Positions 48,590 to 56,942 of a DNA stretch of 64,000 bases are shown piece by piece. Each line of letters opens with the position of its first letter. Positions within the stretch are counted from its first letter, which is position 1. The notes under the pieces are model-generated. The model had not been told where the DNA came from. It did not search any database and saw nothing but the letters and a program-made list of their open reading frames with translations. A program made the translations under genes and the position numbers. The stretch comes from Vibrio mimicus (GTDB lineage: Bacteria; Pseudomonadota; Gammaproteobacteria; Enterobacterales; Vibrionaceae), in contig NZ_CP077425.1 in assembly GCF_019048845.1 (NCBI RefSeq), positions 930,001 to 994,000 of the forward strand, written 5' to 3'.

Positions 48590-50518
48590 ATGCCTATTAT
48601 TACTCTTCCTGACGGTAGTCAGCGTCATTTTGACAACCCAGTATCTACTCTCGAAGTTGCCCAATCTATCGGCCCAGGTCTTGCGAAAGCGACCATTGCC
48701 GGTCGTGTGAATGGTGTACGCGTTGATGCTTGCGATCTGATTGAACACGATGCCAGCCTAGAAATCATCACCACGAAAGATGAAGTCGATGGTTTAGAAA
48801 TCGTGCGTCACTCATGTGCGCACTTGCTTGGCCATGCACTGAAGCAGCTTTACCCAAATGCGAAAATGGCGATTGGTCCAACCATCGACAGCGGTTTTTA
48901 CTACGACATCGATCTCGAGCAGTCTCTCTCTCAAGAAGATCTTGAGAAAATCGAAGCTCGCATGGTTGAGTTAGCGAAAACCAAATACGCGGTTGTCAAA
49001 AAGAAAGTGAGCTGGCAGGAAGCGCGCGATACCTTTGAATCGCGTGGCGAAAGCTACAAAATGGAAATTCTTGATGAAAACGTGGCGCGTGATGATCGCC
49101 CAGGTCTTTACCATCACGAAGAATACATTGACATGTGTCGTGGTCCACACGTACCCCACATGGGCTTTTGTCAAAACTTCAAATTGCTGAACATTGCAGG
49201 TGCATACTGGCGTGGTAACAGCGATAACAAAATGCTGCAACGTATCTACGGTACCGCGTTCCATGATAAGAAAGCTCTGCAAGCGCATTTAACTCGCCTT
49301 GAAGAAGCTGCAAAACGTGACCATCGTAAAATCGGTAAGCAACTTGATCTGTTCCATATGCAGCAAGAAGCGCCGGGTATGGTGTTCTGGCACCACAATG
49401 GTTGGTCAATCTTCCGTGATCTGGAAATCTTTATTCGTCAAAAATTGAACGAATACGGTTACCAAGAAGTAAAAGGTCCATTGATGATGGATCGCGTGCT
49501 TTGGGAACGTTCAGGTCACTGGGACAAATACGCTGATGCGATGTTCACCACTTCATCAGAAAACCGTGAATACGCGATCAAGCCGATGAACTGTCCGGGT
49601 CACATCCAGATTTTCAACCAAGGTTTGAAATCTTACCGTGATCTGCCATTGCGCATGGCTGAGTTTGGTTCCTGTCATCGTAACGAGCCATCAGGTTCAC
49701 TACACGGTATCATGCGTGTGCGTGGCTTTACTCAAGATGACGCGCATATCTTCTGTACTGAAGATCAAATTCAACAAGAAGTGACTTCGTGCATCAAGAT
49801 GGTGTATGACACTTACACGACTTTTGGCTTCCAAAATATCGTGGTGAAGTTGTCTACTCGCCCTGAAAAGCGCGTGGGTAGCGATGAGATTTGGGACAAA
49901 TCAGAACAAGCGCTGATCGATTCTCTGAAGGCAATGGACATTCCATTTGAAATTCAGGAAGGCGAAGGTGCGTTCTATGGTCCGAAAATTGAGTTTACAC
50001 TCTACGACTGTTTAGATCGTGCGTGGCAATGTGGTACAGTGCAGCTCGATTTCAACTTGCCTACACGTTTAGGTGCCACTTACGTTGGTGAAAGCAATGA
50101 ACGCTTAATTCCGGTGATGATCCACCGTGCGATTTTGGGTTCACTTGAACGCTTTATCGGTATTCTGATTGAAGAATACGCAGGATTCTTCCCAACTTGG
50201 TTGGCGCCAGAGCAGGCTGTTGTTGTAAATATCACGGATAAACAAGCCGACTATGCTCATGAAGTCGCTCAAAAGCTACAAAAATGTGGCATTCGAGCAA
50301 AAGCAGACTTGAGAAATGAGAAAATAGGCTTTAAAATCCGCGAACACACTTTGAAGCGTGTTCCGTACATGTTGGTTTGTGGCGACCAAGAGATGGAAGC
50401 TGGCGAAATCGCAGTACGTACTCGTAAAGGTAAAGATCTTGGTAAATTTAAATTGGATGACTTTATTGCACATATCCAAGCTGAGATTGCAAGCCGTAAG
50501 CTTAATCTGGAGGAATAA
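48590..50518 (+). CDS. thrS: Threonyl-tRNA synthetase
   Basis: 642 residues, the standard length. Domains in order: N-terminal TGS (1-60), editing domain with [16 protein letters not shown] (His of the HxxxH site) and the class II catalytic core with motif 2 ([29 protein letters not shown]) and motif 3 ([16 protein letters not shown]). The zinc-binding Cys is in [10 protein letters not shown]; the C-terminal anticodon-binding domain starts near 540. It charges tRNA-Thr. It heads the thrS-infC-rpmI-rplT cluster; infC begins four bases after its stop. Confidence 0.97.
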   Translation: MPIITLPDGSQRHFDNPVSTLEVAQSIGPGLAKATIAGRVNGVRVDACDLIEHDASLEIITTKDEVDGLEIVRHSCAHLLGHALKQLYPNAKMAIGPTIDSGFYYDIDLEQSLSQEDLEKIEARMVELAKTKYAVVKKKVSWQEARDTFESRGESYKMEILDENVARDDRPGLYHHEEYIDMCRGPHVPHMGFCQNFKLLNIAGAYWRGNSDNKMLQRIYGTAFHDKKALQAHLTRLEEAAKRDHRKIGKQLDLFHMQQEAPGMVFWHHNGWSIFRDLEIFIRQKLNEYGYQEVKGPLMMDRVLWERSGHWDKYADAMFTTSSENREYAIKPMNCPGHIQIFNQGLKSYRDLPLRMAEFGSCHRNEPSGSLHGIMRVRGFTQDDAHIFCTEDQIQQEVTSCIKMVYDTYTTFGFQNIVVKLSTRPEKRVGSDEIWDKSEQALIDSLKAMDIPFEIQEGEGAFYGPKIEFTLYDCLDRAWQCGTVQLDFNLPTRLGATYVGESNERLIPVMIHRAILGSLERFIGILIEEYAGFFPTWLAPEQAVVVNITDKQADYAHEVAQKLQKCGIRAKADLRNEKIGFKIREHTLKRVPYMLVCGDQEMEAGEIAVRTRKGKDLGKFKLDDFIAHIQAEIASRKLNLEE

Positions 50519-50521
50519 ACT

Positions 50522-51073
50522 ATTAAAGGCGGAAGACGTGGCCAAGTTCCGGTCAAGCAAAACCAGCACCGTTTAAACGGTGAAATTCGTGGCGTTCGTG
50601 AAGTTCGTTTAACTGGCGCAGACGGTGAGTCTGTAGGTGTCGTTTCGATCCAAGAAGCACTGGCTACAGCAGAAGAATCTGGTTTGGATCTCGTTGAGAT
50701 CAGCCCTAACGCCGAGCCACCAGTCTGTCGTGTGATGGACTATGGCAAGTTCCTCTTTGAGAAGAGCAAGGCTACAAAAGAGCAGAAGAAGAAGCAAAAG
50801 CAGATCCAGATTAAGGAACTCAAATTCCGTCCTGGGACTGATGTGGGAGATTATCAGGTAAAACTACGCAACCTGATCCGTTTCCTAGAAGAAGGCAACA
50901 AAGTGAAAGTAACTATTCGCTTCCGTGGCCGAGAGATGGCTCACCAAGACATCGGTGTAGACGTTTTGAATCGACTGAAAGAGGACACTGACGAATTCGC
51001 AGTGGTTGAGTCTTTCCCGACCAAAATTGAAGCACGCCAGATGATCATGGTGTTAGCCCCTAAAAAGAAGTAA
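50522..51073 (+). CDS. infC: Translation initiation factor IF-3 (AUU start codon)
   Basis: 183 residues beginning at ATT 50522, preceded by AGGAG in the end of thrS. Decoded from there, the N-terminus (MKGGRRGQ...) matches E. coli IF-3 (MKGGK...). ATG/GTG-only calls would start far downstream and lose the N-domain. The [21 protein letters not shown] linker region and [12 protein letters not shown] are invariant IF-3 segments. The rare AUU start lets IF-3, which discriminates against non-canonical starts, limit its own synthesis. Confidence 0.95.
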   Translation: MKGGRRGQVPVKQNQHRLNGEIRGVREVRLTGADGESVGVVSIQEALATAEESGLDLVEISPNAEPPVCRVMDYGKFLFEKSKATKEQKKKQKQIQIKELKFRPGTDVGDYQVKLRNLIRFLEEGNKVKVTIRFRGREMAHQDIGVDVLNRLKEDTDEFAVVESFPTKIEARQMIMVLAPKKK

Positions 51074-51176
51074 TTAACGGCATTACAAGTAATGAAACTA
51101 GCCGTTGAAAGGCGGCTGGGTTTTATTCGCCCTGATTACACTGTTATTTAACTACTACAATGCGGAGTTATTCATC
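51074..51176 (+). promoter_or_regulatory. rpmI-rplT leader, candidate L20 control region
   Basis: 103-base gap after infC with the hairpin AGCCG-TTGAAAG-GCGGCT followed by GGGTTTTATT (51099-51125), reminiscent of an attenuator. In gammaproteobacteria L20 represses rpmI-rplT through an RNA structure in this region; the exact structure was not modelled. Confidence 0.5.
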
Positions 51177-51371
51177 ATGCCTAAGATGAAAAACAACAAA
51201 GGTGCTGCTAAGCGTTTCAAGAAAACTGCTGGTGGTATTAAGTACAAGCACGCTACTAAACGTCACATTCTGACTAAGCGTACTACTAAGAACAAGCGTC
51301 AGCTGCGTCCAAACGCCATTCTGCCTAAGTGCGAACTGGCTGCTGTAGCACGTATGCTTCCATACGCTTAA
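51177..51371 (+). CDS. rpmI: Ribosomal protein L35
   Basis: 64 residues from the ATG at 51177 ([20 protein letters not shown]), strongly basic; ORFs starting further upstream are artefacts. Standard member of the infC-rpmI-rplT operon. Confidence 0.97.
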   Translation: MPKMKNNKGAAKRFKKTAGGIKYKHATKRHILTKRTTKNKRQLRPNAILPKCELAAVARMLPYA

Positions 51372-51412
51372 TTCTTTTTAGTTTAATATTCGTTTAGTTT
51401 AGGAGAGACATA

Positions 51413-51766
51413 ATGCCTCGCGTAAAACGTGGTGTACAAGCTCGTGCACGTCATAAGAAAGTTTTAAAACAAGCTAAAGGTTACTACGGTGCACGTTCAC
51501 GTGTTTATCGTGTAGCGTTCCAAGCAGTTATTAAAGCTGGTCAATACGCTTACCGTGACCGTCGCGCTAAGAAACGTCAATTCCGTCAACTGTGGATTGC
51601 ACGTATCAACGCAGCGGCTCGTCAAAATGGTCTATCTTACAGCCGTTTCATCAACGGTCTGAAGAAAGCATCTATCGAGATCGATCGTAAGATCCTTGCT
51701 GATATCGCAGTATTCGACAAAGCAGCATTCGCTGTTCTGGTTGAAAAGGCGAAAGGCGCTCTGTAA
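51413..51766 (+). CDS. rplT: Ribosomal protein L20
   Basis: 117 residues beginning [16 protein letters not shown] with the typical [12 protein letters not shown] segment. Needed early in 50S assembly and represses its own operon. Preceded by AGGAGAG. Confidence 0.97.
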   Translation: MPRVKRGVQARARHKKVLKQAKGYYGARSRVYRVAFQAVIKAGQYAYRDRRAKKRQFRQLWIARINAAARQNGLSYSRFINGLKKASIEIDRKILADIAVFDKAAFAVLVEKAKGAL

Positions 51767-51781
51767 TAGCGTGTTATTAAG

Positions 51782-51810
51782 AAAGGGGAGCATTTATGCT
51801 CCCTTTTTTC
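51782..51810 (+). terminator. Intrinsic terminator after rplT
   Basis: GGGAGCAT-TT-ATGCTCCC followed by TTTTTTC; separates the ribosomal operon from the convergent integrase gene. Confidence 0.92.
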
Positions 51811-51847
51811 TATCTGTGAAATCTCATGATTTCGCAAAGAACCCATG

Positions 51848-52810
51848 CTAAAGACGGGATAATGGACTTAAAACACCGCTTGCACCTCTATCAAGAACAT
51901 GAGTGTAAATCTGTGTCGTTTTTACATCGGTATGTCCTAGTTGCTCTTGTACGGTACGTATATCAGCCCCCACTTCAAGCAAATGTGTTGCAAATGAATG
52001 TCTGAGAGTGTGGCAAGTCACGGTCTTTTCAATCCCCGCTTCTTGAGCCGATCTTCTCACCGCTTTTTGTAGTACCGTTTCGTTCATATGATGGCGACGC
52101 ATCACATCGGATTCCGGATCTAGAGATAACTGAAAAGACGGAAAAAGATAGTGCCAACGAAATTCATAAGGTGCATTTGGATACTTTTCTTTTAAGGCTG
52201 TGGGCAGCCAAACCCCGCCGTAGTTTTTTTGGTGCAAGTCTCGATCGTAATAGCGTTTTGCTAGCGCAATTTGCTCTTTAAGATGCGGATAGAGTTCTTT
52301 TGCTAACGTGACCGTGCGATTTTTACCCCCCTTACCTTGCCAGATTCTGATTGCACCATAATCAAAATCGATATCTTGGACTCTCAAGCGCATACACTCC
52401 ATCAACCTTAACCCCGAACCGTAGAGTAACTTGATGGGAAGTTGATGCTTAGGATCGACAATTTCAAGTAAACGTCGAATCTCATCTCTAGTCAGTACAA
52501 CCGGTAACTTTCGTTCTAGTTGCGAGCGTTGAAAGCGGATCTCAAGAGAAAGGGGTGTTTTTAGAATTTCTTTGTATAGAAAACTGAGTGAGTTCAAGGC
52601 TAGTGATTGAGTCTTTGTGGCCACTTTACCTTGCACGGCTAAGTAGGTTAAAAATTCTTCGACCTCTTTATCTCCCATTAAGCTAGGGTGCTTTTTATTA
52701 TGAAAATGGATGTAACGAGTGATCCAATGAAGGTAAGCTTCTATAGTTTTTTTGGCATAGTATCGAGTTTGCATAAATTCGCGAACACTTAACAAAAACT
52801 GGGATTTCAT
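51848..52810 (-). CDS. intI4: Superintegron integrase IntI4 (IntIA)
   Basis: 320-residue tyrosine recombinase. Catalytic residues are visible: Arg135 (GSGLRLMECMRL), His267 and Arg270 (CHTLRHSFATHLL), His293 (LGHTDV) and Tyr302 (TTQIYTHV). The integron-specific insertion next to patch III is present (about 205-245, with FRWHYLFPSFQLSLDPES and MRRHH). It recombines attC sites as folded single strands with attI, collecting and shuffling cassettes. It is transcribed away from the cassette array and carries a LexA box in its promoter, so it should be SOS-induced. Confidence 0.97.
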   Translation of the reverse strand: MKSQFLLSVREFMQTRYYAKKTIEAYLHWITRYIHFHNKKHPSLMGDKEVEEFLTYLAVQGKVATKTQSLALNSLSFLYKEILKTPLSLEIRFQRSQLERKLPVVLTRDEIRRLLEIVDPKHQLPIKLLYGSGLRLMECMRLRVQDIDFDYGAIRIWQGKGGKNRTVTLAKELYPHLKEQIALAKRYYDRDLHQKNYGGVWLPTALKEKYPNAPYEFRWHYLFPSFQLSLDPESDVMRRHHMNETVLQKAVRRSAQEAGIEKTVTCHTLRHSFATHLLEVGADIRTVQEQLGHTDVKTTQIYTHVLDRGASGVLSPLSRL

Positions 52811-52830
52811 ATAGTTCTCACTAAATATTT

Positions 52831-52850
52831 AACTGGTTATTTATACAGTA
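52831..52850 (-). promoter_or_regulatory. LexA box in the intI4 promoter
   Basis: On the minus strand TACTGTATAAATAACCAGTT fits the SOS box TACTG-N10-CAGTA with one terminal change, 20-40 bases before the intI4 start. Confidence 0.85.
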
Positions 52851-52979
52851 TTTGTTGGTTGTTTTTATGTCAAGAGGCTATGCAGACATCAGCAATCTAT
52901 AAGCTGAGATTTTTGAATGGTGTGATGCTCAACATACTGATTTAGAAGGATGCTATGGTAGTATGCACCCAGTGGTCTA

Positions 52980-53045
52980 TTAATTAGATAGCGGTAGCCT
53001 ACCAGCTGAAAAGGTAAGAAGCTGTCTAGAAAGCGTTAGGTCACG
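52980..53045 (+). other. Putative attI site (primary cassette-insertion site)
   Basis: GTTAGGT at 53035-53041 fits the integron core GTTRRRY and is the first such core between the integrase start and the first attC. Bounds are approximate. Confidence 0.6.
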
Positions 53046-53322
53046 ACGGGATCACATGAGCAATGTAAGATGGTGTCGAGTGAGTATTGAAGAGCAAATA
53101 GGGTATAGAGGAAATAAGGCAAAAAGGACGAATATTGGTCATTTCTATGATACCCTTGAGGCGCTTTCGTGCGCACCTTAATCGGGGCACGATTGAAGAG
53201 TGACGCCCGCAAGACCTCAAGGTAGAGCTATGACAAATACTTCGGCTTCGATTTTTGTCTTTTTCTTCAATTCCATTTGATAATCAATAATTAACGAGAG
53301 ACCTTGTACGAATTTGGTCGTG
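53041..53322 (+). other. First cassette: ORF-poor, structured
   Basis: The ~280 bases between attI and the first attC hold no normal ORF, only one of 41 codons (53056-53181). TACCCTTGAGG (53151-53161) can pair with CCTCAAGGTA (53215-53224), enclosing two smaller hairpins (GCGC/GCGC and GGGGC/GCCC). This suggests a folded RNA or DNA element. Confidence 0.4.
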
Positions 53323-53448
53323 ACCTAACAATCGATTCAAGACAGATTCGCAACGCATAGCATTCGCGTCATGCTTGAACATGAGTGTTTACGTTGTTAT
53401 GCGTTGAGTTGGTTTAGGCGTTGCTCACTGCTTAATCGGGCGTTATAT
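53323..53448 (+). repeat. attC site A (non-VCR type)
   Basis: From ACCTAAC to GTTATAT. It has the inverted-repeat plan of an attC, AAGACAGATTCGCAACGC...GCGTTG...CACTGCTTAATCGGGCGTTA, but diverges from the canonical VCR sequence. Confidence 0.8.
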
Positions 53449-53461
53449 TTTTGAGTGAGTT

Positions 53462-54193
53462 ATGAGAAATTTATCCAAGTATTTGTTTGCATTAGCAATG
53501 TTCGCTTCATTTTTTCTTATCTTAATAGCAGCGACCGATCCAATTTTGAGCTGTCTTAGTGGTACTTTCCTTGAACCTGTTTTTGTTAACTCGGTGTCTG
53601 GAAATAGTGTCGTATTTAATTTGTCGATTGGTATTCTAGTCAGTTGTATTTTCTACATAATTGTTGTGTACCTACCCGAGCGGCAAAAGAAAAATGATCT
53701 AGCGCCAGAGTTAGAAATGCACGTGGCTTCTGTTATTTTCCATATTCACGCTATAGTTCGTGACATTCATACCGAAAGCCAACAGATGTTCGATATTACC
53801 AATTTTACAGAAGCAGATTTTAAGGAGGCTTGTAAATCATTTAACCCTAAGCTCATACAACAACAGTTCCACAATGGTGGAACTCAGATTTTCCAAAGAG
53901 ACTTTGGCTATAAGTGTTATAACAATTGGAGTTTTGCATTAAAGAGCATTGATGAGGTAATGAGGTATCTCCCGTATGTAGACACTGGTTTAGTCAAAGT
54001 ACTAAATGAGGTCAGAAACTGCTCATTTAGTCTCACGTCTCCTCAACTGCAAAATTTAAGGCTGCTAGGTAACACAGATATGGAAGCATGGGCTCCTTGT
54101 ATCTATAAGGTGCATCAATTGAGCTACAAGTTATCGAAATACTACCAAAAGCATGTAAATGAAAAGTATGAGCACCCCGTAAAAAAAATATAA
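53462..54193 (+). CDS. Cassette protein with two N-terminal membrane helices, unknown function
   Basis: 243 residues. Helices at about 8-25 and 50-70 are followed by a ~170-residue soluble, Cys- and aromatic-rich domain (FGYKCYNNWSFALKSIDEVM). No family recognised. The gene fills its cassette, and its TAA is the first codon of the following VCR. Promoterless in appearance, so it depends on upstream transcription. Confidence 0.7.
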   Translation: MRNLSKYLFALAMFASFFLILIAATDPILSCLSGTFLEPVFVNSVSGNSVVFNLSIGILVSCIFYIIVVYLPERQKKNDLAPELEMHVASVIFHIHAIVRDIHTESQQMFDITNFTEADFKEACKSFNPKLIQQQFHNGGTQIFQRDFGYKCYNNWSFALKSIDEVMRYLPYVDTGLVKVLNEVRNCSFSLTSPQLQNLRLLGNTDMEAWAPCIYKVHQLSYKLSKYYQKHVNEKYEHPVKKI

Positions 54194-54312
54194 CAAACGC
54201 CTCAAGAGGGACTGTCAACGCGCGGCGTTTCCAGTCCCATTGAGCTGCGGTGGTTACGGTTGTTGTGTTTGCGTTTAGTGTTATGCGTTGCCAGCCCCTT
54301 AGGCGGGCGTTA
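54191..54312 (+). repeat. VCR 1 (attC)
   Basis: Canonical Vibrio cholerae repeat: TAACAAACGCCTCAAGAGGG ... CCAGCCCCTTAGGCGGGCGTTA. Its TAA is the stop of the preceding gene. Confidence 0.97.
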
Positions 54313-54366
54313 TGTACTTGCGTAAACTAAGAGGTTCTTGAAAGCTAGATGTTTCGAATGAAAAAA

Positions 54367-54420
54367 TTGATCCTTCAGGTTCTATCTAGTAATATTAACT
54401 ACGTATCGTAATATTGATAC
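54367..54420 (+). promoter_or_regulatory. Cassette-internal promoter with downstream inverted repeat
   Basis: TTGATC-N17-TAATAT (54367-54395) is a good sigma-70 promoter, and GTATC-N8-GATAC (54403-54420) lies just at or after the start. Most cassettes here lack such a promoter. Confidence 0.7.
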
Positions 54421-54449
54421 ATCCGTTAAAGGAACAAAGGTAAATTATT

Positions 54450-54623
54450 ATGACTAACCCAAACTTAGACCTGCTCAAAATGGCAAGTGACATCGGTGAT
54501 AAACATCGAGGTGTTTCAGTGGTTGGCAAAACTAAAGAAGAAACAATGGCTAATCTTCTTACCATGTTTAAGGCTAGTAATGAGCAACATCGAACAGAAA
54601 CCAATAACAAGAGCTCTCGTTAA
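54450..54623 (+). CDS. Small protein, first gene of a two-gene cassette, unknown function
   Basis: 57 residues (MTNPNLDLLKMASDIGDKHRG...), soluble, Lys/Thr-rich. It follows the cassette promoter with AAGG...GTAA as a weak ribosome site and overlaps the next gene by 44 bases in another frame, which suggests coupling. It could be an antitoxin-like or regulatory partner; nothing in the sequence shows its function. Confidence 0.5.
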   Translation: MTNPNLDLLKMASDIGDKHRGVSVVGKTKEETMANLLTMFKASNEQHRTETNNKSSR

Positions 54624-55050
54624 CCCTTCCTTTCAAGAAATCAGCGACTATTTCGGCTACGATTCAACCAAGTATGTTCCCGAAATAGCCGCACTCCTGC
54701 AACAGTGGACCGATCAAGGTTACGTTGAAGTATATCAAACAATTCAAGACCGAGAGTACGGAATGATTAAGTCGTCCGAACTTAACAGTAAGGGTGTACT
54801 CGCTCCTTACTATATAGGTCTGTATCACGCGCGCTTAGTCGAGGGCGAGCATGATCCATTAGTTGTCGTTAAGTTCTACGAAGATGAAATTCAATATCAT
54901 ACTGAATCTGCTACAGAAGCTGTTGATATGCGTTTTATGATAGATCATGAGGACTTCTTTGGCACAGCTAGTGTTAAAAGAGATCCTGCTGCATTAAGAG
55001 AAATGTGGTTGGAGGTAAAGGGTAAAATCGACGAGGGTGATCCTTCATAA
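54580..55050 (+). CDS. Second gene of the two-gene cassette, unknown function
   Basis: 156 residues from the ATG at 54580 (MSNIEQKPITRALVNPSFQEISDYFGY), preceded by AAGG inside the first gene. Acidic soluble protein with a repeated aromatic pattern (GYDSTKYVPEIAALLQQW, DREYGMIKSSEL). No recognised domain. It shares a promoter with the 57-residue protein and no gene of this kind is known to me. Confidence 0.6.
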   Translation: MSNIEQKPITRALVNPSFQEISDYFGYDSTKYVPEIAALLQQWTDQGYVEVYQTIQDREYGMIKSSELNSKGVLAPYYIGLYHARLVEGEHDPLVVVKFYEDEIQYHTESATEAVDMRFMIDHEDFFGTASVKRDPAALREMWLEVKGKIDEGDPS

Positions 55051-55070
55051 CTCCAGTTCGAGAACGTACA

Positions 55071-55192
55071 TAACAAAGCATTTAAGAGTGATTCCCAACG
55101 CTTGGCATTTTTGGTGCCATCGTTGGGTTTTGTGTTTATGGCGGTATGGTTTAGTTTTGTGGTAGCGTTGCTCACACCTTAATGCGGCGTTA
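55071..55192 (+). repeat. attC site 2 (non-VCR type)
   Basis: TAACAAAGCATTTAAGAGTG ... CACCTTAATGCGGCGTTA, with the GTTAAAC core. Diverged from the VCR type but of the same length and fold plan. Confidence 0.88.
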
Positions 55193-55199
55193 AACTGCA

Positions 55200-55490
55200 T
55201 CAGTCGTCTAGCCGTTGCAGCGCTTTAGTGTAAACTTCGCTGCGTTCTCGTTTACCGACAGCTAAAACTGTAACTACGATGATGTCATTTTCAACTTGAT
55301 AGACTAAGCGATAACCAGACTGCCGAAGTTTTATTTTATAAATGTTCTCAGCGCCAGACAGTTTAGCTGATGGAACATGTGGATTTTCAAGGCGTTCTAT
55401 TAGTTTCTTCTTGAACTGCTGTTGGAGTGGAACGGCTAACTTTTTCCATTCCTTCAAAGCACTCTTTTTGAACTCAAGCTTATAGGTCAT
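55200..55490 (-). CDS. relE: RelE-family toxin (mRNA interferase)
   Basis: 96 residues. The pattern ALKEWKKL, QFKKKLIERLENP, KIKLRQSGYRLVYQV, VGKRERSEVYTKALQRL is very close to E. coli RelE, including catalytic basic residues in KLSGAENIYKIKLRQSGYRL and VGKRERSEVY. It should cleave mRNA in the ribosomal A site when free. The start overlaps the end of the antitoxin gene by 11 bases. The pair is on the minus strand, opposite to most cassettes. Confidence 0.92.
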   Translation of the reverse strand: MTYKLEFKKSALKEWKKLAVPLQQQFKKKLIERLENPHVPSAKLSGAENIYKIKLRQSGYRLVYQVENDIIVVTVLAVGKRERSEVYTKALQRLDD

Positions 55491-55728
55491 CGATATTTAC
55501 CGATACGCTGTCTTCACTTAAGCGTTCTTTGGCAATAGCCAGTAGCTCAAGATCTTCAAGCTTATCCATCATGAGCTCGTAGGTGTTTGCAGGGACGCAG
55601 TAGAAAGCCGGCTCATTTCGGTTGAGTACAGCAACAGGAGCACCGAAGGCGCTAGTTGCAACTTTCATTGGGTTTGCTTTAAATTCGGTAATGCTTGCTG
55701 CAACATCAGCTAGGATTCTAGTGGTCAT
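55480..55728 (-). CDS. RelB/Phd-YefM-type antitoxin
   Basis: 82 residues. N-terminal Phd/YefM-like DNA-binding fold (ILADVAASITEFKANPMKVATSAFGAPVAVLNRNEPAFYCVPANTYELM) and acidic C-terminal tail for toxin binding (AIAKERLSEDSVSVNIDDL). It should neutralise the RelE toxin encoded downstream and repress the shared promoter. Own promoter: see the next entry. Confidence 0.9.
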   Translation of the reverse strand: MTTRILADVAASITEFKANPMKVATSAFGAPVAVLNRNEPAFYCVPANTYELMMDKLEDLELLAIAKERLSEDSVSVNIDDL

Positions 55729-55762
55729 TTAATCAGTCCTTTATATGGTCTTTAATTGGGTC

Positions 55763-55791
55763 ATTATAGTCTTGAAAATGCAGTTTAACAA
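55763..55791 (-). promoter_or_regulatory. Promoter of the relE/antitoxin pair, -35 inside the attC
   Basis: On the minus strand TTGTTA-N17-TATAAT. The -35 comes from the TAACAA end of the neighbouring VCR (55786-55791), so the cassette border supplies half of the promoter. Confidence 0.7.
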
Positions 55792-55908
55792 ACGCCTCAA
55801 GAGGGACTGTCAACGCGTGGCGTTTCCAGTCCCAATGAGCCGCGGTGGTTACGGTTGTTGTGCTTGAGTTTTGTGGTAATGCGTTGCCAGCCCCTTAGGC
55901 GGGCGTTA
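55786..55908 (+). repeat. VCR 3 (attC)
   Basis: Canonical VCR, core GTTAGGC. Confidence 0.97.
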
Positions 55909-55924
55909 GGCACAGGGTGGAAAA

Positions 55925-56407
55925 TTGGAACTACAACAGTTAAATCAGCGCCATCTTAAATGCTTGCTCGACCATATTTGCCTTGACTCAGAATTGACGT
56001 TTTGTGAAGGGGCTGTGCCACCAAAGCATGTTCTGATCCGTTCTTATGAGCAGCTCCAAAACTCAAAAGCTGAAATTTGGTCATTACCCTACATGATGTC
56101 AGTGGGCAATAATGTCGTTGGTTTCTGTGGCTTCAAAGATGAACCTCAAGATGGTGAAGTTGAAATTGGATACAATGTTTCGCCTTATAAACAAGGTCGA
56201 GGATTTGCAAAATTGGCAGTCAATCAACTTTGTCAGTTAGCGTTTAATATGGATTCAATTGAAAGTGTTGTGGCTTTGATTTCATCGGCGAACCTCGCTT
56301 CGTTGAATGTCGTACGAGCCAACAACTTTGTTTTCATTGGTTTTGTGGTTGATAGCGACAATGAAAAATTGGAAAAATGGGTGCTACAGCGTGCATCCTG
56401 TGCCTAA
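55925..56407 (+). CDS. GNAT-family N-acetyltransferase
   Basis: 160 residues from the TTG at 55925, which has GGGTGG upstream. The GNAT acetyl-CoA motif is visible (VEIGYNVSPYKQGRGFAKLAVNQL, with QGRGFA as the pyrophosphate-binding loop), followed by ALISSANLASLNVVRANNFVFIG. It transfers an acetyl group to an unknown amine, for example a ribosomal-protein N-terminus or an antibiotic. The TAA stop is the first codon of the next VCR. Confidence 0.88.
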   Translation: MELQQLNQRHLKCLLDHICLDSELTFCEGAVPPKHVLIRSYEQLQNSKAEIWSLPYMMSVGNNVVGFCGFKDEPQDGEVEIGYNVSPYKQGRGFAKLAVNQLCQLAFNMDSIESVVALISSANLASLNVVRANNFVFIGFVVDSDNEKLEKWVLQRASCA

Positions 56408-56527
56408 CAAACGCCTCAAGAGGGACTGTCAACGCGCGGCGTTTCCAGTCCCATTGAGCCGCGGTGGTTATGGTTGTTGTGTTTGAGTTTTGTGTTAATG
56501 CGTTGCCAGCCCCTTAGGCGGGCGTTA
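56405..56527 (+). repeat. VCR 4 (attC)
   Basis: Canonical VCR, core GTTAGCT. Confidence 0.97.
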
Positions 56528-56942
56528 GCTTCTTAAAGGCTGGAATCATCAAAATCCAAACTCAATCGTTCTGAAAAATCAGCTTTTAGCATTCAAATTG
56601 CACAAGTTGGCTTTTGCGTTTTTTCTTGATGCTGATTTGGTCGAACGTGTTGAAAGTTCAGTGGTTTCAAAGTCGCTGAAAATCATCAAACCTCGATGCT
56701 TCAATGTTGTTGGACGTTCCACACAGAAAGTTTGGTTTCATAAAAGGCTACATCATCGCTGTGATCTGGTTTTCTTTGTCGCGGACTCTTAACCGTGGCC
56801 AACTTAACCTTGATCGTTTTGAGTTTTGGTAGCCAACCTCACAGCTTTTGGCGTTGGACGTGTGTTTGTGTGATGCTTTTGCGTAAAATGCCTTTCAAGC
56901 AAATGTGTTAAAAAGCCATTGTGAAACAATAGGCTACGAAGC
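56528..56942 (+). other. ORF-less repeated cassette, copy 1
   Basis: 415 bases running from GCTTCTTAAAGGCTGGAATC to CAATAGGCTACGAAG. Two further copies occur at 61871-62284 and 63775-64000. The copies differ by substitutions and single-base indels that break any shared reading frame, so no protein is supported. The block around TTTCTTTGTCGCGGACTCTT (about 56772-56830) is best conserved. The ends GTTAGCTTC and GAAGCTAAC form a 9-bp inverted repeat. Confidence 0.85.

Noticed and set aside
50684..51073. Short infC starting at ATG 50684
   Set aside because: The homologous frame extends 162 bases upstream to an ATT with a ribosome site; IF-3 needs this N-domain.
56598..56792. 64-codon ORF in the repeated cassette (and a 60-codon one at 62046-62228)
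   Set aside because: The reading frame is not kept between copies because of single-base indels.
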